Assembly: GCA_903845065.1 (NCBI GenBank)
Contig: CAIMWH010000378.1
Location: 1 to 50,879 of the forward strand
Length of the DNA stretch: 50,879 nucleotides
Direction: 5' to 3'
DNA from: an uncultured Rhodospirillales bacterium
Lineage (GTDB): Bacteria > Pseudomonadota > Alphaproteobacteria > Acetobacterales > Acetobacteraceae
The position numbers were made by a program, and so were the translations under genes. The notes under the pieces were generated by a model. That model saw only the letters and a list, made by a program, of their open reading frames with translations. It did no database searches and was not told where the DNA came from. Shown one piece after another: positions 1 through 7,884 of this stretch (its first letter is position 1; every line of letters starts with the position of its first letter).

Positions 1-2
1 AG

Positions 3-455
3 AAGGGCCAGGTCATCAAGGCCAAGGTGCTCGACGTCGACGTGGAGAAGGAGCGCATCAGCCTCGGCATCGAGCAGCTGGCTGACGATCCCGCCGCCGC
101 CGTGCTCGATCGGGTCCAGAAGGGCTCGGTGGTGACCTGCGTGGTGACGGCCGTGCAGTCCAACGGCATTGAAGTGAAGGTCGACGACGTGCTGACCGGC
201 TTCATTCGCCGCGCCGAACTGGCGCGCGACAAGGGCGACCAGCGCCCGGATCGCTTCGCCATCGGCGAGAAGATCGACGCCAAGGTGGTTGCGGTGGATC
301 GCGCTGCGCGCAAGCTGTCGCTGACCATCAAGGGCAAGGAGATGGAAGAGGACAAGAAGGCGATCGCCGACTACGGCACCTCCGACTCCGGCGCCTCGCT
401 TGGCGATATCCTGGGTGCGGCGATCCGTCGTCGCAACCAGCAGATCCCCGAGTAA
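3..455 (+). CDS. rpsA: 30S ribosomal protein S1, C-terminal part (5' truncated by window edge)
   Basis: The reading frame is open from base 3 and ends at a TAA. It encodes the last 150 or so residues of ribosomal protein S1, which binds mRNA and helps load it on the 30S subunit. The translation shows the end of one S1 repeat (LDVDVEKERISLGIEQL) and a further complete OB-fold S1 repeat containing VTAVQSNGIEVKV, LTGFIRRAEL and the closing AVDRAARKLSLTIKG. It finishes with a polar tail ending in RRRNQQIPE, as in alphaproteobacterial S1. The start lies outside the window. A strong hairpin with terminator form lies 50 bases downstream, inside the next gene. Followed by sppA and ihfB; rpsA next to ihfB is also the enterobacterial order. 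Confidence 0.95.
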   Translation, partial: KGQVIKAKVLDVDVEKERISLGIEQLADDPAAAVLDRVQKGSVVTCVVTAVQSNGIEVKVDDVLTGFIRRAELARDKGDQRPDRFAIGEKIDAKVVAVDRAARKLSLTIKGKEMEEDKKAIADYGTSDSGASLGDILGAAIRRRNQQIPE

Positions 456-476
456 CCAACGGTACCGCGCGACATC

Positions 477-1406
477 ATGTCGCTCGAAACCGATCTGCTA
501 CTGGACAGGCGGCGCCTCAAGCGCCGCCTGTTTCTGTGGCGGGCCGTCGCTATCGTGGCGGTGCTGGCCGCGGTGCTGACGTTCGTGCGGCCGGCCAATG
601 TGGCGGGCGGGGCGGACTATGTGGCGCGGGTGACGGTCGAGGGGGTGATGACCTCCGATCGCAAGACGCTGAAAACCTTGCAGGATGTGCTGGACGACAA
701 GCATGCGGTGGCGCTCCTGCTCGCCATCAACAGCCCTGGCGGTGCGGTCACCGTGGGCGAGACATTGCATGACATGATAGCCCGCATCGCGGCGAAGAAG
801 CCGGTGGTGGCCTTGATGGGCGCGACCGCCGCTTCGGCGGGGTACATGATCGCGCTGCCGGCGGCGCGGGTGTTTGCGCGCGAGTCGACGCTGACGGGTT
901 CCATCGGGGTGTTGCTGCCGAGCGGGGAAATCTCGGGGTTGCTGCGCACGTTGGGGATTACCGATGAGACATTGTCCTCCGGGCCGCTGAAGCATCAGCC
1001 GCCGATGACCGGGCCGATGTCGGCGCAGGGGCGGGCGGTTTTGCAGGGGATCGTGGACGATTTGTATGACCAGTTCGTCGCCATGGTGGCGGCTGGGCGC
1101 AAGATGGAGCCGGCGCGGGTGCGGGAACTCGCGGATGGGCGGGCGTATACCGGGCGCCAGGCGCTGAAGCTCGGGTTGGTGGATGCTATCGGCGGGGAGG
1201 TTGAGGCGCGGGCCTGGCTGGCGGCGGAGAAATCGGTGGCGGCGAGCCTGCCGGTGCGCGAAATGAAGTCCGAAACGCTGCGGGATCGTCTGTTTGGCGA
1301 CGATGCGGAGGGGCTTTTCGGTGTTGTGATGAAAACCCTTCTGTCTCAAAGCGTTAGCCTTGACGGCGGCTGGGCGCTCTGGCAGCCTGCGCAGATCAGA
1401 AACTAG
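477..1406 (+). CDS. sppA: Signal peptide peptidase SppA, short S49-family serine protease
   Basis: A 309-residue membrane-anchored S49 peptidase that degrades cleaved signal peptides in the membrane. One hydrophobic segment near residues 19-40 (LFLWRAVAIVAVLAAVLTFV) anchors the N-terminus, and the rest is the periplasmic ClpP-like domain. The INSPGG motif and GATAASAGYM carry the nucleophile Ser120. Lys172 in SGPLKHQPP lies 52 residues later, the Ser-Lys spacing of the short Bacillus SppA, so the dyad looks intact. GRAYTGRQALKLGLVDAIGG is the usual C-terminal motif. The length fits the single-domain form and not the 600-residue E. coli form. No clear Shine-Dalgarno precedes the ATG, and an 11-bp hairpin lies at codons 10-19. 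No other in-frame ATG near the N-terminus keeps the membrane anchor. Confidence 0.93.
   Translation: MSLETDLLLDRRRLKRRLFLWRAVAIVAVLAAVLTFVRPANVAGGADYVARVTVEGVMTSDRKTLKTLQDVLDDKHAVALLLAINSPGGAVTVGETLHDMIARIAAKKPVVALMGATAASAGYMIALPAARVFARESTLTGSIGVLLPSGEISGLLRTLGITDETLSSGPLKHQPPMTGPMSAQGRAVLQGIVDDLYDQFVAMVAAGRKMEPARVRELADGRAYTGRQALKLGLVDAIGGEVEARAWLAAEKSVAASLPVREMKSETLRDRLFGDDAEGLFGVVMKTLLSQSVSLDGGWALWQPAQIRN
505..537 (+). terminator. Probable rpsA terminator or attenuator inside sppA
   Basis: An 11-bp perfect inverted repeat (505-515 pairing with 521-531) with a five-base loop CTCAA is followed by TTTCTGT. This has the form of an intrinsic terminator, although the T-run is broken. It sits 50 bases after the rpsA stop but also lies within codons 10-20 of sppA. 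It could end most rpsA transcripts and reduce read-through into sppA. Confidence 0.45.
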
Positions 1407-1430
1407 CAGAGCACAGGTGGACGGCGCGGC

Positions 1431-1724
1431 ATGACGAAATCCGAACTGATCGCTGAACTCTCGGCGGCAAACCCGCATTTGTTGAGCCGCGACGTGGAAA
1501 CCATTGTCGCGACCATTTTCAATGAGATCACCGCAGCGCTGTCGCGTGGGGAGCGGGTGGAACTGCGCGGCTTTGGCGCGTTCACCGTGAAGCACCGTGA
1601 TGCGCGGACCGGGCGCAATCCGCGCACTGGGGCTGCCGTGCCGGTGGATGAGAAGGCGGTGCCGTTCTTCAAGGCCGGCAAGGAACTGCGCGAGCGGGTG
1701 AACACCGGCAAACCGGACGCCTGA
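1431..1724 (+). CDS. ihfB: Integration host factor subunit beta
   Basis: A 97-residue HU/IHF-family DNA-bending protein. The N-terminus [17 protein letters not shown], the [20 protein letters not shown] arm region and the C-terminal [15 protein letters not shown] are all typical of the beta subunit. It pairs with IHF alpha (not in this window) to bend DNA by about 160 degrees at promoters, replication and recombination sites. Length matches the family. The next gene starts inside its stop codon (TGATG), so the two are translationally coupled. Position after rpsA is conserved across proteobacteria; here sppA is inserted between them. Confidence 0.96.
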   Translation: MTKSELIAELSAANPHLLSRDVETIVATIFNEITAALSRGERVELRGFGAFTVKHRDARTGRNPRTGAAVPVDEKAVPFFKAGKELRERVNTGKPDA

Positions 1725-2029
1725 TGCTGCTTCGCCTGCTTTTGCTGGCGCCGCTGCTGCTGGTGCTGGTGGTATTCGCGCTCGCCAATCCGCAGCCGCT
1801 GCATGTGGCGTTCTGGCCGTTCGAGGCGACGTTCGATGCGCCGGCTTCGTTGGCGCTGCTGGGCACGCTTGGCATCGGGATGTTGCTGGGGGCGTTGATG
1901 CTGTGGTTCGCGACGTTCGGGCTGCGTCATCGGGCGCGACGGGCGGAGCGGGCGCGTGATATGCTGGATGCCGAACTCAAGCGCCTGAAATTTCGCTCCC
2001 CCTCAGCAGCATTGCCCCCGCCAGAATGA
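1724..2029 (+). CDS. lapA: LapA-domain (DUF1049) inner-membrane protein
   Basis: A 101-residue protein with two hydrophobic segments (roughly residues 2-22 and 42-66) separated by a short stretch with ALANPQPLHVAFWPF. It ends in a basic, coiled-coil-like tail with AERARDMLDAELKRLK. This is the LapA/YciS layout. In E. coli LapA works with LapB to control LpxC turnover and LPS synthesis. Here lapB is not adjacent: pyrF follows directly with an ATGA overlap. Location between ihfB and pyrF and the two-helix plus coil architecture support the call. The exact role in an alphaproteobacterium is inferred. Confidence 0.8.
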   Translation: MLLRLLLLAPLLLVLVVFALANPQPLHVAFWPFEATFDAPASLALLGTLGIGMLLGALMLWFATFGLRHRARRAERARDMLDAELKRLKFRSPSAALPPPE

Positions 2030-2712
2030 CCGGTCTGATTGCCGCCCTCGATACCACTGATCCGCAGCAGGCCCGGCGTTGGGCGACCGCGGTGGCGCCG
2101 TCCTGCGGGATGTTGAAGCTGGGGCTGGAGTTCTATCTCGCCAATGGGGCGGCGGGGGTGCGGTTGATCGATGATCGGCCGGTGTTTCTCGATCTCAAGC
2201 TGCACGATATTCCCAATACGGTGGCCGGCGGGGTGCGGGCCATTCTGCCATTGCGGCCGGCGTTTCTGACGCTGCATGCCGGGGGTGGGCGGGCGATGAT
2301 CGCGGCGGCGCGGGCGGCGGCGGATGTGGCGGGGGCGGATCGGCCGAAGCTGCTGGCGGTGACGGTGCTGACGAGCCTCGATGCAGAGGCGCTGCATGAG
2401 ACGGGCGTGGCTGGCGGGACGCGGCAGCAGGTGCTGCGGCTGGCGCGGCTGGCGTTGGCGGCGGGGGCGGATGGGCTGGTGTGCAGCGCGCATGAAATCA
2501 GCACATTGCGCGATGCGCTGGGGCCGGAGCCGCTGCTGGTGGTGCCGGGGATCCGGCCGGCGGGGAGTGCGGTGGGCGACCAGGCGCGGACGATGACGCC
2601 GCGCGAGGCGGCTTCGGCCGGGGCGGACTGGCTGGTGGTGGGGCGGCCGATTACGGCGGCGGCCGATCCGGGGGCGGCCGCGGCTGCGATTGCCGCCGAA
2701 CTGGTCGGATGA
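2026..2712 (+). CDS. pyrF: Orotidine 5'-phosphate decarboxylase
   Basis: A 228-residue TIM-barrel enzyme that decarboxylates OMP to UMP, the last step of de novo pyrimidine synthesis. The N-terminus carries IAALDTTDPQQARRWA. The catalytic motif FLDLKLHDIPNTV supplies the Asp-Lys-Asp residues. The phosphate-binding C-terminus reads VVPGIRPAGSAVGDQARTMT and ends in SAGADWLVVGRPIT. Length is normal for the bacterial short form. It overlaps the stop of lapA (ATGA) and its own stop overlaps the trpF start (ATGA), so the three genes are probably translated together. Confidence 0.96.
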   Translation: MTGLIAALDTTDPQQARRWATAVAPSCGMLKLGLEFYLANGAAGVRLIDDRPVFLDLKLHDIPNTVAGGVRAILPLRPAFLTLHAGGGRAMIAAARAAADVAGADRPKLLAVTVLTSLDAEALHETGVAGGTRQQVLRLARLALAAGADGLVCSAHEISTLRDALGPEPLLVVPGIRPAGSAVGDQARTMTPREAASAGADWLVVGRPITAAADPGAAAAAIAAELVG

Positions 2713-3335
2713 TCCGGGTCAAGATCTGCGGCATCCGCGAGGCGGTGGGTTACGATACCGCGGTTGATGCCGGTGCTGATGATATCGGGTTCAATTTCTT
2801 TCCGCCCTCGCCGCGCGCGGTGACGCCGGCGGTGGCGGCGGCGCTGTCGGCGCGGCATCCGGGTGGGCCGTGCCGGGTGGGATTGTTCGTGGCGCCGTCC
2901 GATGACGAGATTGCGGCGGTGCTGGCGGTGGTTCCGCTCGATGTGCTGCAACTCTACGTCGATGCGGCGCGGGCGGCGGAAGTGCGGGCCCGGTTTGGGC
3001 TGCCGGTGTGGCGGGCGGTGGGGGTGGCGGTGGCGGCGGACCTGCCGGTGGCGATGGATGGGGTGGACCGGCTGCTGATCGAGACCAAGGCGCCGAAGGA
3101 TGCGACGCGGCCGGGGGGCAATGCGGCGACGTTCGATTGGACGCTGTTGCGCGGCTGGCGGGCGCCGGGGCCGTGGCTGCTGGCGGGCGGGCTGACGGCG
3201 GGCAATGTGGCGGCGGCGATCGGGGTGACCGGGGCGGTTCATGTCGATGTTTCCTCGGGCGTGGAGAGCGCGCCCGGGCACAAGGACCCGGCGTTGATCC
3301 GGGGCTTCGTTGCCGCCGCGCGGGCGGCGCAATAG
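2709..3335 (+). CDS. trpF: Phosphoribosylanthranilate isomerase
   Basis: A 208-residue TIM-barrel isomerase of tryptophan synthesis that converts phosphoribosylanthranilate to CdRP by an Amadori rearrangement. Diagnostic motifs are VKICGIRE at residue 4 (the conserved Cys is the general base), GFNFFPPSPRAVTP, LLAGGLTAGNV and HVDVSSGVE at the phosphate-binding end. Start overlaps the pyrF stop by four bases. The usual partner trpB is not directly downstream: a 65-base gap leads into lptF, so this is probably the last gene of the ihfB-lapA-pyrF-trpF unit. Confidence 0.96.
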   Translation: MIRVKICGIREAVGYDTAVDAGADDIGFNFFPPSPRAVTPAVAAALSARHPGGPCRVGLFVAPSDDEIAAVLAVVPLDVLQLYVDAARAAEVRARFGLPVWRAVGVAVAADLPVAMDGVDRLLIETKAPKDATRPGGNAATFDWTLLRGWRAPGPWLLAGGLTAGNVAAAIGVTGAVHVDVSSGVESAPGHKDPALIRGFVAAARAAQ

Positions 3336-3400
3336 CAGCGTTTGGCGCCTCGCCCCGGGGCGGCTAGAGTGGGGCCCCGCTCGGAGACTCGCCGTCCCTC

Positions 3401-4537
3401 ATGAAGCTGCGCGACACCTGGATCGATCGCTACGTGCTGCGCCAGTTGATGGTGGGGCTGCTCGCCGTTACGGCTGGGCTGGCTGCGCTGATATGGCTCA
3501 CGCAGTCCTTGCGGTTTGTTGAGCTGGTGGTGAATCGCGGGTTGTCGTTCCGGGTGTTTTTGCAGCTTACGTCGTTGTTGTTGCCAAATTTTGTGGCGAT
3601 CATTTTGCCGATCGCGTGTTTTGTGGTGGTGCTGTTCGTGTATCAGCGGCTGGCGGGGGATCGCGAGTTGACGGTGATGCGGGCGGCTGGGCTGTCGCAG
3701 GTGGCGCTGGCGCGGCCGGCGTTGCGGTTGGCGGCGATTGCGATGCTGATCGGGTTTGCGCTCAATTTGTGGCTGGTGCCGGCGGCGTCGGCGGCGTTTC
3801 GCGAGTTCCAGTTCGAGATCCGCAATCGGGTGGTGGCGTTCCTGTTGCAGGAGGGAGTATTTACCCAGGTGTCCGAGCATCTGACGGTGTATGTGCGGGC
3901 GCGGGACCGGGATGGCGGATTGCTGGGTATCCTGGTGGATGACGGGCGCAATCCGGCGAGCCATGCGACGATTTTGGCCGAGAGCGGCAAGCTGGTGGCG
4001 GATGGCGGGCCGCCCCGGGTGTTGCTGGTGAACGGGACGCGGCAGGAGCTGGATCATCGCAGCGGCCGGCTCAACATGTTGAGTTTCGACCAGAACACCA
4101 TCGAGCTTTCCGATGCCGACAAGGGGGGCGAGCAGCGGTTCCGCGATGTTTCGGAGATGTCGCTGGCGGAGTTGTTCAATCCCGATCCGCGGGTGGTGCC
4201 GGAGCGGGACTGGGGCAAGCTGCGGATGGAGGGGCATCGGCGGCTGGCCAATCCGATCACCGGGGTGAGTTTCACGCTGGTGGCGCTGGCGGCGGTGCTG
4301 ACCGGGGCGTTTCGCCGGCATGGCAGCCTGATCCGGCCGTTCCTCGCCGTGCTGGCGGTGGTGGCGCTGGTGGCGGGCGGGCTTGCGGTGGGCAACCTGG
4401 CGGCGCGGCAATCGGCGTTGCTGCCGCTGATATGGCTGCATGCGATTCTGCCCGGGGTGGTAGCGGGGTGGATGCTGCTGGCGCCGCAGTTCGCCGGCGG
4501 TGGGCTGGCGTCCTCGCGTTCGGCCGTGGCGGGCTGA
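3401..4537 (+). CDS. lptF: LPS export ABC transporter permease LptF
   Basis: A 378-residue YjgP/YjgQ-family permease. LptF and LptG form the inner-membrane part of LptB2FG, which pulls LPS from the inner membrane into the periplasmic bridge. The sequence starts MKLRDTWIDRYVLRQLM, has three N-terminal hydrophobic segments with YQRLAGDRELTVMRAAGLS (the coupling-helix region contacting LptB), then a periplasmic jellyroll of about 130 residues, and three C-terminal helices. The RYVLRQL opening and the DRELTVMRAAG motif are family hallmarks. LptG follows after four bases. LptB is not in the window, as is usual for this locus. Confidence 0.93.
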   Translation: MKLRDTWIDRYVLRQLMVGLLAVTAGLAALIWLTQSLRFVELVVNRGLSFRVFLQLTSLLLPNFVAIILPIACFVVVLFVYQRLAGDRELTVMRAAGLSQVALARPALRLAAIAMLIGFALNLWLVPAASAAFREFQFEIRNRVVAFLLQEGVFTQVSEHLTVYVRARDRDGGLLGILVDDGRNPASHATILAESGKLVADGGPPRVLLVNGTRQELDHRSGRLNMLSFDQNTIELSDADKGGEQRFRDVSEMSLAELFNPDPRVVPERDWGKLRMEGHRRLANPITGVSFTLVALAAVLTGAFRRHGSLIRPFLAVLAVVALVAGGLAVGNLAARQSALLPLIWLHAILPGVVAGWMLLAPQFAGGGLASSRSAVAG

Positions 4538-4541
4538 GGGG

Positions 4542-5654
4542 ATGCTCGTGGCCGTGACCCTCTCGCTCTATATCGCCCGCGCGTTTTCGTTCGCTGTGGG
4601 GGCGATGCTGGCGGCGCTGACGTTTGTGGTGGGGTTGTTCGATTTCATCGAGTTGCTGCGGCGCTCGGCGAGCAAGCCGGATGCGACGCTGGCGGTGGTG
4701 GCGGAGATTGGCAGTTTGCGGTTGCCGTGGATCGCGATGACGATCTTGCCGTTCGCGGTGCTGCTGGGCGGGATCATGGCGTTCTGGCGGCTGACGCGGT
4801 CATCGGAGTTGATTGTGGCGCGGGCGGCGGGGGTTTCGGCGTGGCAGTTCCTGGCGGCGCCGGTGCTGGTGGCGATGTTGATGGGGGCGTTCGCGACCGG
4901 GGCGGTGAGCCCGTTGTCGGCGGCGTTGCGGGCGCGGGCGGAGGTGCTGGAGAATGCGTACCTCAAGACCGGTGGCGGGCCGCTGGCGCTGAATGGCGGG
5001 TCGTTGTGGTTGCGCCAGTCCGACCGGCAGCTTGATCCGAATGGGGTGGCGATCCTGCATGCCGCCGGGGTGGTGCTGCGGGCCGGGGTGCTGACGGCGC
5101 AGGAGGTCAGCGTGTTTCGGCTGGATCATGCCGATCACCTGCTCGAGCGGATCGAGGCGGCGGGGGCGCGGCTGGATACGGATGCCTGGCTGCTGGATGC
5201 GGCGCGGCGGGTGACGCCGAACCATTTGCCGGATGCGGCGCAGGCGATACGGCTGCCGACGACGATGACGCTGGACCGGGTGCAGGAGAGTTTCGCGGCG
5301 CCGGATACGTTCTCGGTTTGGGCGCTGCCGGGGTTCATCGCGTTGTTGGAGCGGTCGGGGTTTTCGGCCATTCGGCATCGGTTGCAGTTCCAGAGCTTGC
5401 TTGCGTTGCCGTTGCTGGCGGGGACGATGGCGCTGCTGGCGGCGGGGTTCTCGATGCGGCCGGCGCGGCGCGGGGGCGTGGCGCAGATGATCGGCAGCGG
5501 GGTGGCGGCCGGGTTCGCGCTGTTCGTGGTGACCAAGGTGGCCGAGGAATTCGGGCAATCGGGCGCGCTGCCGGCGCTGCTGGCGGCGTGGGCGCCGGTG
5601 GGGGCCGGGTTGCTGCTGTCGGTTTCGTTGTTGCTGCATTTGGAGGATGGCTGA
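4542..5654 (+). CDS. lptG: LPS export ABC transporter permease LptG
   Basis: A 370-residue YjgP/YjgQ-family permease, partner of LptF. It has an N-terminal helix (LSLYIARAFSFAVGAMLAAL), the coupling motif WRLTRSSELIVARAAGVS, a periplasmic jellyroll including GGSLWLRQSDRQLDPNGVAI, and three C-terminal helices ending in VGAGLLLSVSLLL. I chose ATG 4542, four bases after the lptF stop. An upstream in-frame ATG at 4500 lies inside lptF and adds only arginine-rich non-homologous residues. GTG 4548 is also possible because GAGGGG lies six bases before it. The gene leads into lptD after two bases. Confidence 0.92.
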   Translation: MLVAVTLSLYIARAFSFAVGAMLAALTFVVGLFDFIELLRRSASKPDATLAVVAEIGSLRLPWIAMTILPFAVLLGGIMAFWRLTRSSELIVARAAGVSAWQFLAAPVLVAMLMGAFATGAVSPLSAALRARAEVLENAYLKTGGGPLALNGGSLWLRQSDRQLDPNGVAILHAAGVVLRAGVLTAQEVSVFRLDHADHLLERIEAAGARLDTDAWLLDAARRVTPNHLPDAAQAIRLPTTMTLDRVQESFAAPDTFSVWALPGFIALLERSGFSAIRHRLQFQSLLALPLLAGTMALLAAGFSMRPARRGGVAQMIGSGVAAGFALFVVTKVAEEFGQSGALPALLAAWAPVGAGLLLSVSLLLHLEDG

Positions 5655-5656
5655 GC

Positions 5657-7852
5657 ATGCGGGGTTTCCCGGTTCGCCTTCTCCTCGCTGGATTTGTGGT
5701 GCTTGCGCTGGTGGGTGGGGCGCGGGCGCAGACCTCGATGCCGCGGCCGTCAAGCGCGCCGATCAAGCAGGATGCGCCGGCGTATTACCAGGCGGATAGC
5801 GCCGAATACGATCGGGATGCCGGGGTGGTGACGCTGCGCGGGCATGTGGAGCTGTGGCAGGATGTGCGGCGGCTGCTGGCGGATACCGTCACCTATAATC
5901 GCAACACCGGGGTGGCCACCGCCAAGGGGCATGTGGTGCTGCTGGAGCCCGATGGGCAGACGGTATTCGCCGAGGAGGCGGAGCTTTCGGGCGGGTTGAA
6001 GGATGGCGTGCTGGCCGGGATGCGGGCGCTGCTGGCCGAGAACGGGAAGCTGGCGGCCAATGGGGCGCTGCGGACGGACGGCAAGGTGAACGAGTTGACG
6101 CGGGTGGTGTATTCCACCTGCGACCTGTGCAAGGACGATCCGACGCGGGCGCCGCTATGGCAGATCCGGGCTGCCTCGGCGGTGCAGGATACCGAGAACA
6201 AGATGATCGAGTATCACGATGCGATCATCGACCTGTTCGGGGTGCCGGTGCTGTGGCTGCCGTATCTCACCCATCCCGATCCGTCGCAGAAGCGGGCATC
6301 GGGGTTGTTGACGCCGAATTTCGGGCTGACCAAGCATCTTGGTGCGTTTTTCGCGCAGCCTTACTACTGGGTGATCGACAAGCAGTCCGACGCGACGATC
6401 ACGCCGCTGTTGGCCACCAAGAACGGGCCGGCGCTGGAACTGGATTATCGGCGGCGGTTCAACAACGGCACCATTTCGATCAATGCCTCGGCGGCGAACT
6501 ACAGCGGCGATCCGGGCGCGCATGTGTTCACCCACGGGCAGTTCGCCATCGATGACACCTGGCGCTGGGGGTTTGACCTGCAGCGCACCACGTCGTTGAA
6601 CTACATGCGGGATTTCCGCATTGCGGGCACCCAGTCGGTGCTGACGAGCCAGACGTATGTGGAGGGGTTCGGGCAGGGGGCGTGGTCGCGGCTGGATGCG
6701 CGGGCGTACCAGGCGCTGTCGACCAACGTGAAGCGCGAGACGCTGCCGTATGTGTTGCCGCGCTATGAGTATGCGTTCCTCTCCGAGCCGGATGTGCTGG
6801 GGGGGCGGGTTTCGGTGGAGGCGGGGGCGTTCAATGTGTTCCGCTATACCGGCACCAACACGCGCCGGGCGTCGCTCAGCCTGGGGTGGCAGGCGGGGAC
6901 CATCGGGCGGATGGGCGATGTGTGGGATGTGCAGTTCCGCGTCGACAGCGCCGGCTACTATGCCCATCATTTTGATCAGCAGCCCAATTTCGGCGCCAAT
7001 GGCAGCATCAGTTCGGCGCAGGCGATGCCGACGGCGGCGGTGAAGCTGTCATGGCCGTTGATGCGGGATGGCGGGAGTTGGGGCAGCCAGTTGCTGGAGC
7101 CGATCGCGCAGGTCGTGGTGGCGCCGCAGGGCAGCACGTATCGGACGGCGCTGATCCCCAACGAGGACAGCCTCGACCAGGATTTCACCGACGCCAACCT
7201 GTTCTCGCTCAACCGGTTCTCCGGGATCGACCGGCTGGAGGGGGGCATGCGGGTGAATATCGGGCTGCATGCGGCGTGGTACCTGCCGGGGGGCGGGGTG
7301 ATCGACGGGCTGGTGGGGCAGGGGCATCGGGCGCGGCCGGACCACGCGTTCCTGGCGGAATCGGGCCTGGAGCGCACGGCGTCCGACATTGTGAGCCATT
7401 TGACCTACACGCCGACGAGCTGGTTCGACGTGACCACCCGCCAGCGGTTCGACAACCGGAGCGGCAAGGTGCGGTTCGCGGAGGCGGTTTCGAGCTGGGG
7501 GCCGCAGGCATTGCGGTTCAATGCCGGATATACGTATTCGTTGACCAACCCGTATGCGTATTTCGATACCGCGGCGGGTTCGGCGCTGGCGACGCAGCCG
7601 CGCAACGAGGCTTCGCTCGGCATGAGCACTACCTATGGGCAGTGGCGGTTTCATGCCGCCGGCCGGCGCGATGTGCGGACGAACAAGATGGTTTCGCTGG
7701 CCGTGGGTGGCGCGTACGAGGATGAATGCTTCATCTTCGACGTGAGCCTTCAGCGGCGCTATACATCCATCAACAACGACCATGGCGCGAGCACCATCCT
7801 GTTCGAGATCACCCTCAAGACGGTCGGCGAGTTCGGCTTCCACGCGCTGTGA
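5657..7852 (+). CDS. lptD: LPS-assembly protein LptD (outer-membrane translocon)
   Basis: A 731-residue outer-membrane protein that with LptE inserts LPS in the outer leaflet. A signal peptide (RLLLAGFVVLALVGGARAQ) is followed by an OstA_N beta-jellyroll region with AEYDRDAGVVTLRGHVEL. The C-terminal barrel starts after VPVLWLPYLTHPDPSQKRAS, a highly conserved LptD stretch. The last residues ending in a beta strand with HAL are typical. I see three cysteines, C155 and C158 (STCDLCKDD) and C691 near the C-terminus. E. coli has four that form two rearranging disulfides, so pairing here must differ. The start at 5657 gives the signal peptide; longer readings run into lptG in another frame. Confidence 0.93.
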   Translation: MRGFPVRLLLAGFVVLALVGGARAQTSMPRPSSAPIKQDAPAYYQADSAEYDRDAGVVTLRGHVELWQDVRRLLADTVTYNRNTGVATAKGHVVLLEPDGQTVFAEEAELSGGLKDGVLAGMRALLAENGKLAANGALRTDGKVNELTRVVYSTCDLCKDDPTRAPLWQIRAASAVQDTENKMIEYHDAIIDLFGVPVLWLPYLTHPDPSQKRASGLLTPNFGLTKHLGAFFAQPYYWVIDKQSDATITPLLATKNGPALELDYRRRFNNGTISINASAANYSGDPGAHVFTHGQFAIDDTWRWGFDLQRTTSLNYMRDFRIAGTQSVLTSQTYVEGFGQGAWSRLDARAYQALSTNVKRETLPYVLPRYEYAFLSEPDVLGGRVSVEAGAFNVFRYTGTNTRRASLSLGWQAGTIGRMGDVWDVQFRVDSAGYYAHHFDQQPNFGANGSISSAQAMPTAAVKLSWPLMRDGGSWGSQLLEPIAQVVVAPQGSTYRTALIPNEDSLDQDFTDANLFSLNRFSGIDRLEGGMRVNIGLHAAWYLPGGGVIDGLVGQGHRARPDHAFLAESGLERTASDIVSHLTYTPTSWFDVTTRQRFDNRSGKVRFAEAVSSWGPQALRFNAGYTYSLTNPYAYFDTAAGSALATQPRNEASLGMSTTYGQWRFHAAGRRDVRTNKMVSLAVGGAYEDECFIFDVSLQRRYTSINNDHGASTILFEITLKTVGEFGFHAL

Positions 7853-7884
7853 CCAGGCATTCCACCGGAGTTGACCCCCTCACC

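Noticed and set aside
3336-3400. CCCCGGGG-type palindrome between trpF and lptF as a terminator.
   Set aside because: The self-complementary stretch has almost no loop and no T-run; it is expected in very GC-rich DNA.
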